Positions 4,750 to 5,568 of a DNA stretch of 5,568 nucleotides are shown here, piece by piece. Under the pieces are notes generated by a model. It did not search any database. It was not told the origin of the DNA and worked only from the letters and a program-made list of their open reading frames with translations. The first letter of the stretch is position 1; each line of letters begins with the position of its first letter. The DNA lies in contig JAQUQP010000130.1 in assembly GCA_028716025.1 (NCBI GenBank), positions 1 to 5,568 of the forward strand, read 5' to 3'. The stretch comes from a bacterium (GTDB lineage: Bacteria; UBA6262). Made by a program: the position numbers and the translations under genes.

Positions 4750-5568
4750 TTATTTTAGCATTTTCTCCAGCTCTTTATTCTTTGCCTCCGTATATTTCAT
4801 GATTTTGGTTGAATAGCCAAAGTTATGGACCCCTTTGCTGCCGTCGGATACGACAAACGAAAGGTTGGTATAGACAATATTATAAACCGCTTGGGCCTGG
4901 CTTATATCCTGGCCTTTCTTTTTCCGGTTATTCATTTTCTCTTGTGAGAGGCGCAGGCTTTTCTCTAACCGCTGGCAGCTATCTTCAATCTGGCCTTGCA
5001 TTTTAGCCACTTCCTTGGCAAACTGCTCTTCAGACTGGTCCGCGTGACACATTACACAAATGCTCTCCGAATGTTCCTTTAAGGCATCAGCCGGGGTCAA
5101 TCCTTTAAAAGTATGGGCTTCATTGGGCATATGGCATTCGATGCAAGTTAATCCGGAGGTATACTTGATATCCGGCGTATTGGTGACCCCGATCGCCCCG
5201 TAACCAAGAAACATCTCTTTTTGCGGGTGGTGGAGGGTTTCTCCGACCACGATTTCCCCCCCGTTATTATGACAGGTGGTGCACGTTTCCAGGGGATCTA
5301 AGCGGAGTTTGAATTCGGCGGCGTCCATTTCATGACAGACGGCACAGGTGATAGACAGCTTGAGGGTCTTCGGGTCGGGTTTTTGGTCTGGTGGAGCAAG
5401 AAAATAATCGGCTGACATACACTGGTAACATCGGGGTTCTTTCACCTCATCAGATTCCCGCAAGTGTTTCAGGGTTTCGGTGTGGCCGCTGGTGGCAAAT
5501 TGTTCCTTAATTGGTATGTAGATATCAACCATCTTTTGTTTTTTTAGCTCCTGGAACGCTTTAACCTG
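4750..5568 (-). CDS. Exported multihaem cytochrome c, C-terminal part (partial)
   Basis: The frame is open to the right edge, giving 272 residues; the N-terminus is outside. ATG at 5532 is probably internal: it has no close ribosome site (GGAG is about 15 nt away), gives no signal peptide, and covalent haem attachment requires export. Numbering from that ATG, haem sites CxxCH are at 63-67 (CAVCH), 84-88 (CTTCH), 130-134 (CIECH) and 159-163 (CVMCH), and a fifth pair, CYQCM at 35-39, has Met where His is expected. Additional His residues (for example 101, 102, 140, 154) could be distal ligands. The C-terminal 95 residues are helical, with GVHNFGYSTKIM near the end, resembling the GVHNxxYA helix of the NrfA/cytochrome c552-like superfamily. 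It probably transfers electrons at the outer face of the membrane; the partner and acceptor cannot be told. No terminator hairpin was seen after its stop. Confidence 0.88.
   Translation of the reverse strand, partial: QVKAFQELKKQKMVDIYIPIKEQFATSGHTETLKHLRESDEVKEPRCYQCMSADYFLAPPDQKPDPKTLKLSITCAVCHEMDAAEFKLRLDPLETCTTCHNNGGEIVVGETLHHPQKEMFLGYGAIGVTNTPDIKYTSGLTCIECHMPNEAHTFKGLTPADALKEHSESICVMCHADQSEEQFAKEVAKMQGQIEDSCQRLEKSLRLSQEKMNNRKKKGQDISQAQAVYNIVYTNLSFVVSDGSKGVHNFGYSTKIMKYTEAKNKELEKMLK

Noticed and set aside
5530..5532. ATG as the true start of the cytochrome
   Set aside because: The frame is open to the window edge, there is no properly spaced ribosome site, and a haem-attaching protein needs a signal peptide not present after this ATG.

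Overview
The window looks like a chromosomal segment of an anaerobic Gram-positive bacterium, most likely a Clostridia/Peptococcaceae-type Firmicute. The evidence is the nadK-mnmM-argR-recN gene order (nadK, argR and recN are a classic Firmicute cluster), strong Shine-Dalgarno sites with TTG and GTG starts, a lipoprotein with a Gram-positive style signal peptide, and a multihaem c-type cytochrome of the kind found in respiratory Clostridia. The species cannot be named from this sequence.

Region 1 (1-2763, minus strand) is a tight conserved operon read from right to left: NAD kinase, a SAM-dependent methyltransferase of the YtqB/MnmM family, the arginine repressor ArgR, and the first half of RecN, which runs off the left edge. 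Gene gaps are 3 nt, a 4-nt ATGA overlap and 12 nt, so they are almost certainly co-transcribed. A possible 31-codon leader reading frame with a good ribosome binding site lies just upstream and overlaps the nadK start.

Region 2 (2764-3520) is a divergent promoter region followed by a plus-strand gene for a 175-residue lipoprotein with a DUF4352-like domain. It ends at a strong hairpin (3481-3516) that also lies just beyond the last gene of the next region, so it can serve transcripts arriving from both sides.

Region 3 (3520-4740) is a visibly AT-rich accessory island. On the minus strand it holds an unrecognised Tyr/Ser/Thr-rich protein (complete C-terminus, no proper start) and, 21 nt further on, an unlisted 45-codon gene for a single-span membrane peptide with a good ribosome binding site. 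The pair ends at the shared terminator. Behind it are a Lys/Arg-rich short reading frame, a 43-nt near-perfect hairpin, repeated TTGTCG/CGACAA motifs, and the decayed remains of an IS1182-family transposase. The two-gene unit, a possibly exported protein followed by a tiny membrane protein, has the layout of a toxin/bacteriocin plus immunity pair, but this is inference and the first gene may be 5'-truncated.

Region 4 (4750-5568, minus strand) is the C-terminal part of an exported multihaem cytochrome c with four CxxCH sites and a fifth CxxC followed by Met instead of His. Its N-terminus lies beyond the right edge.
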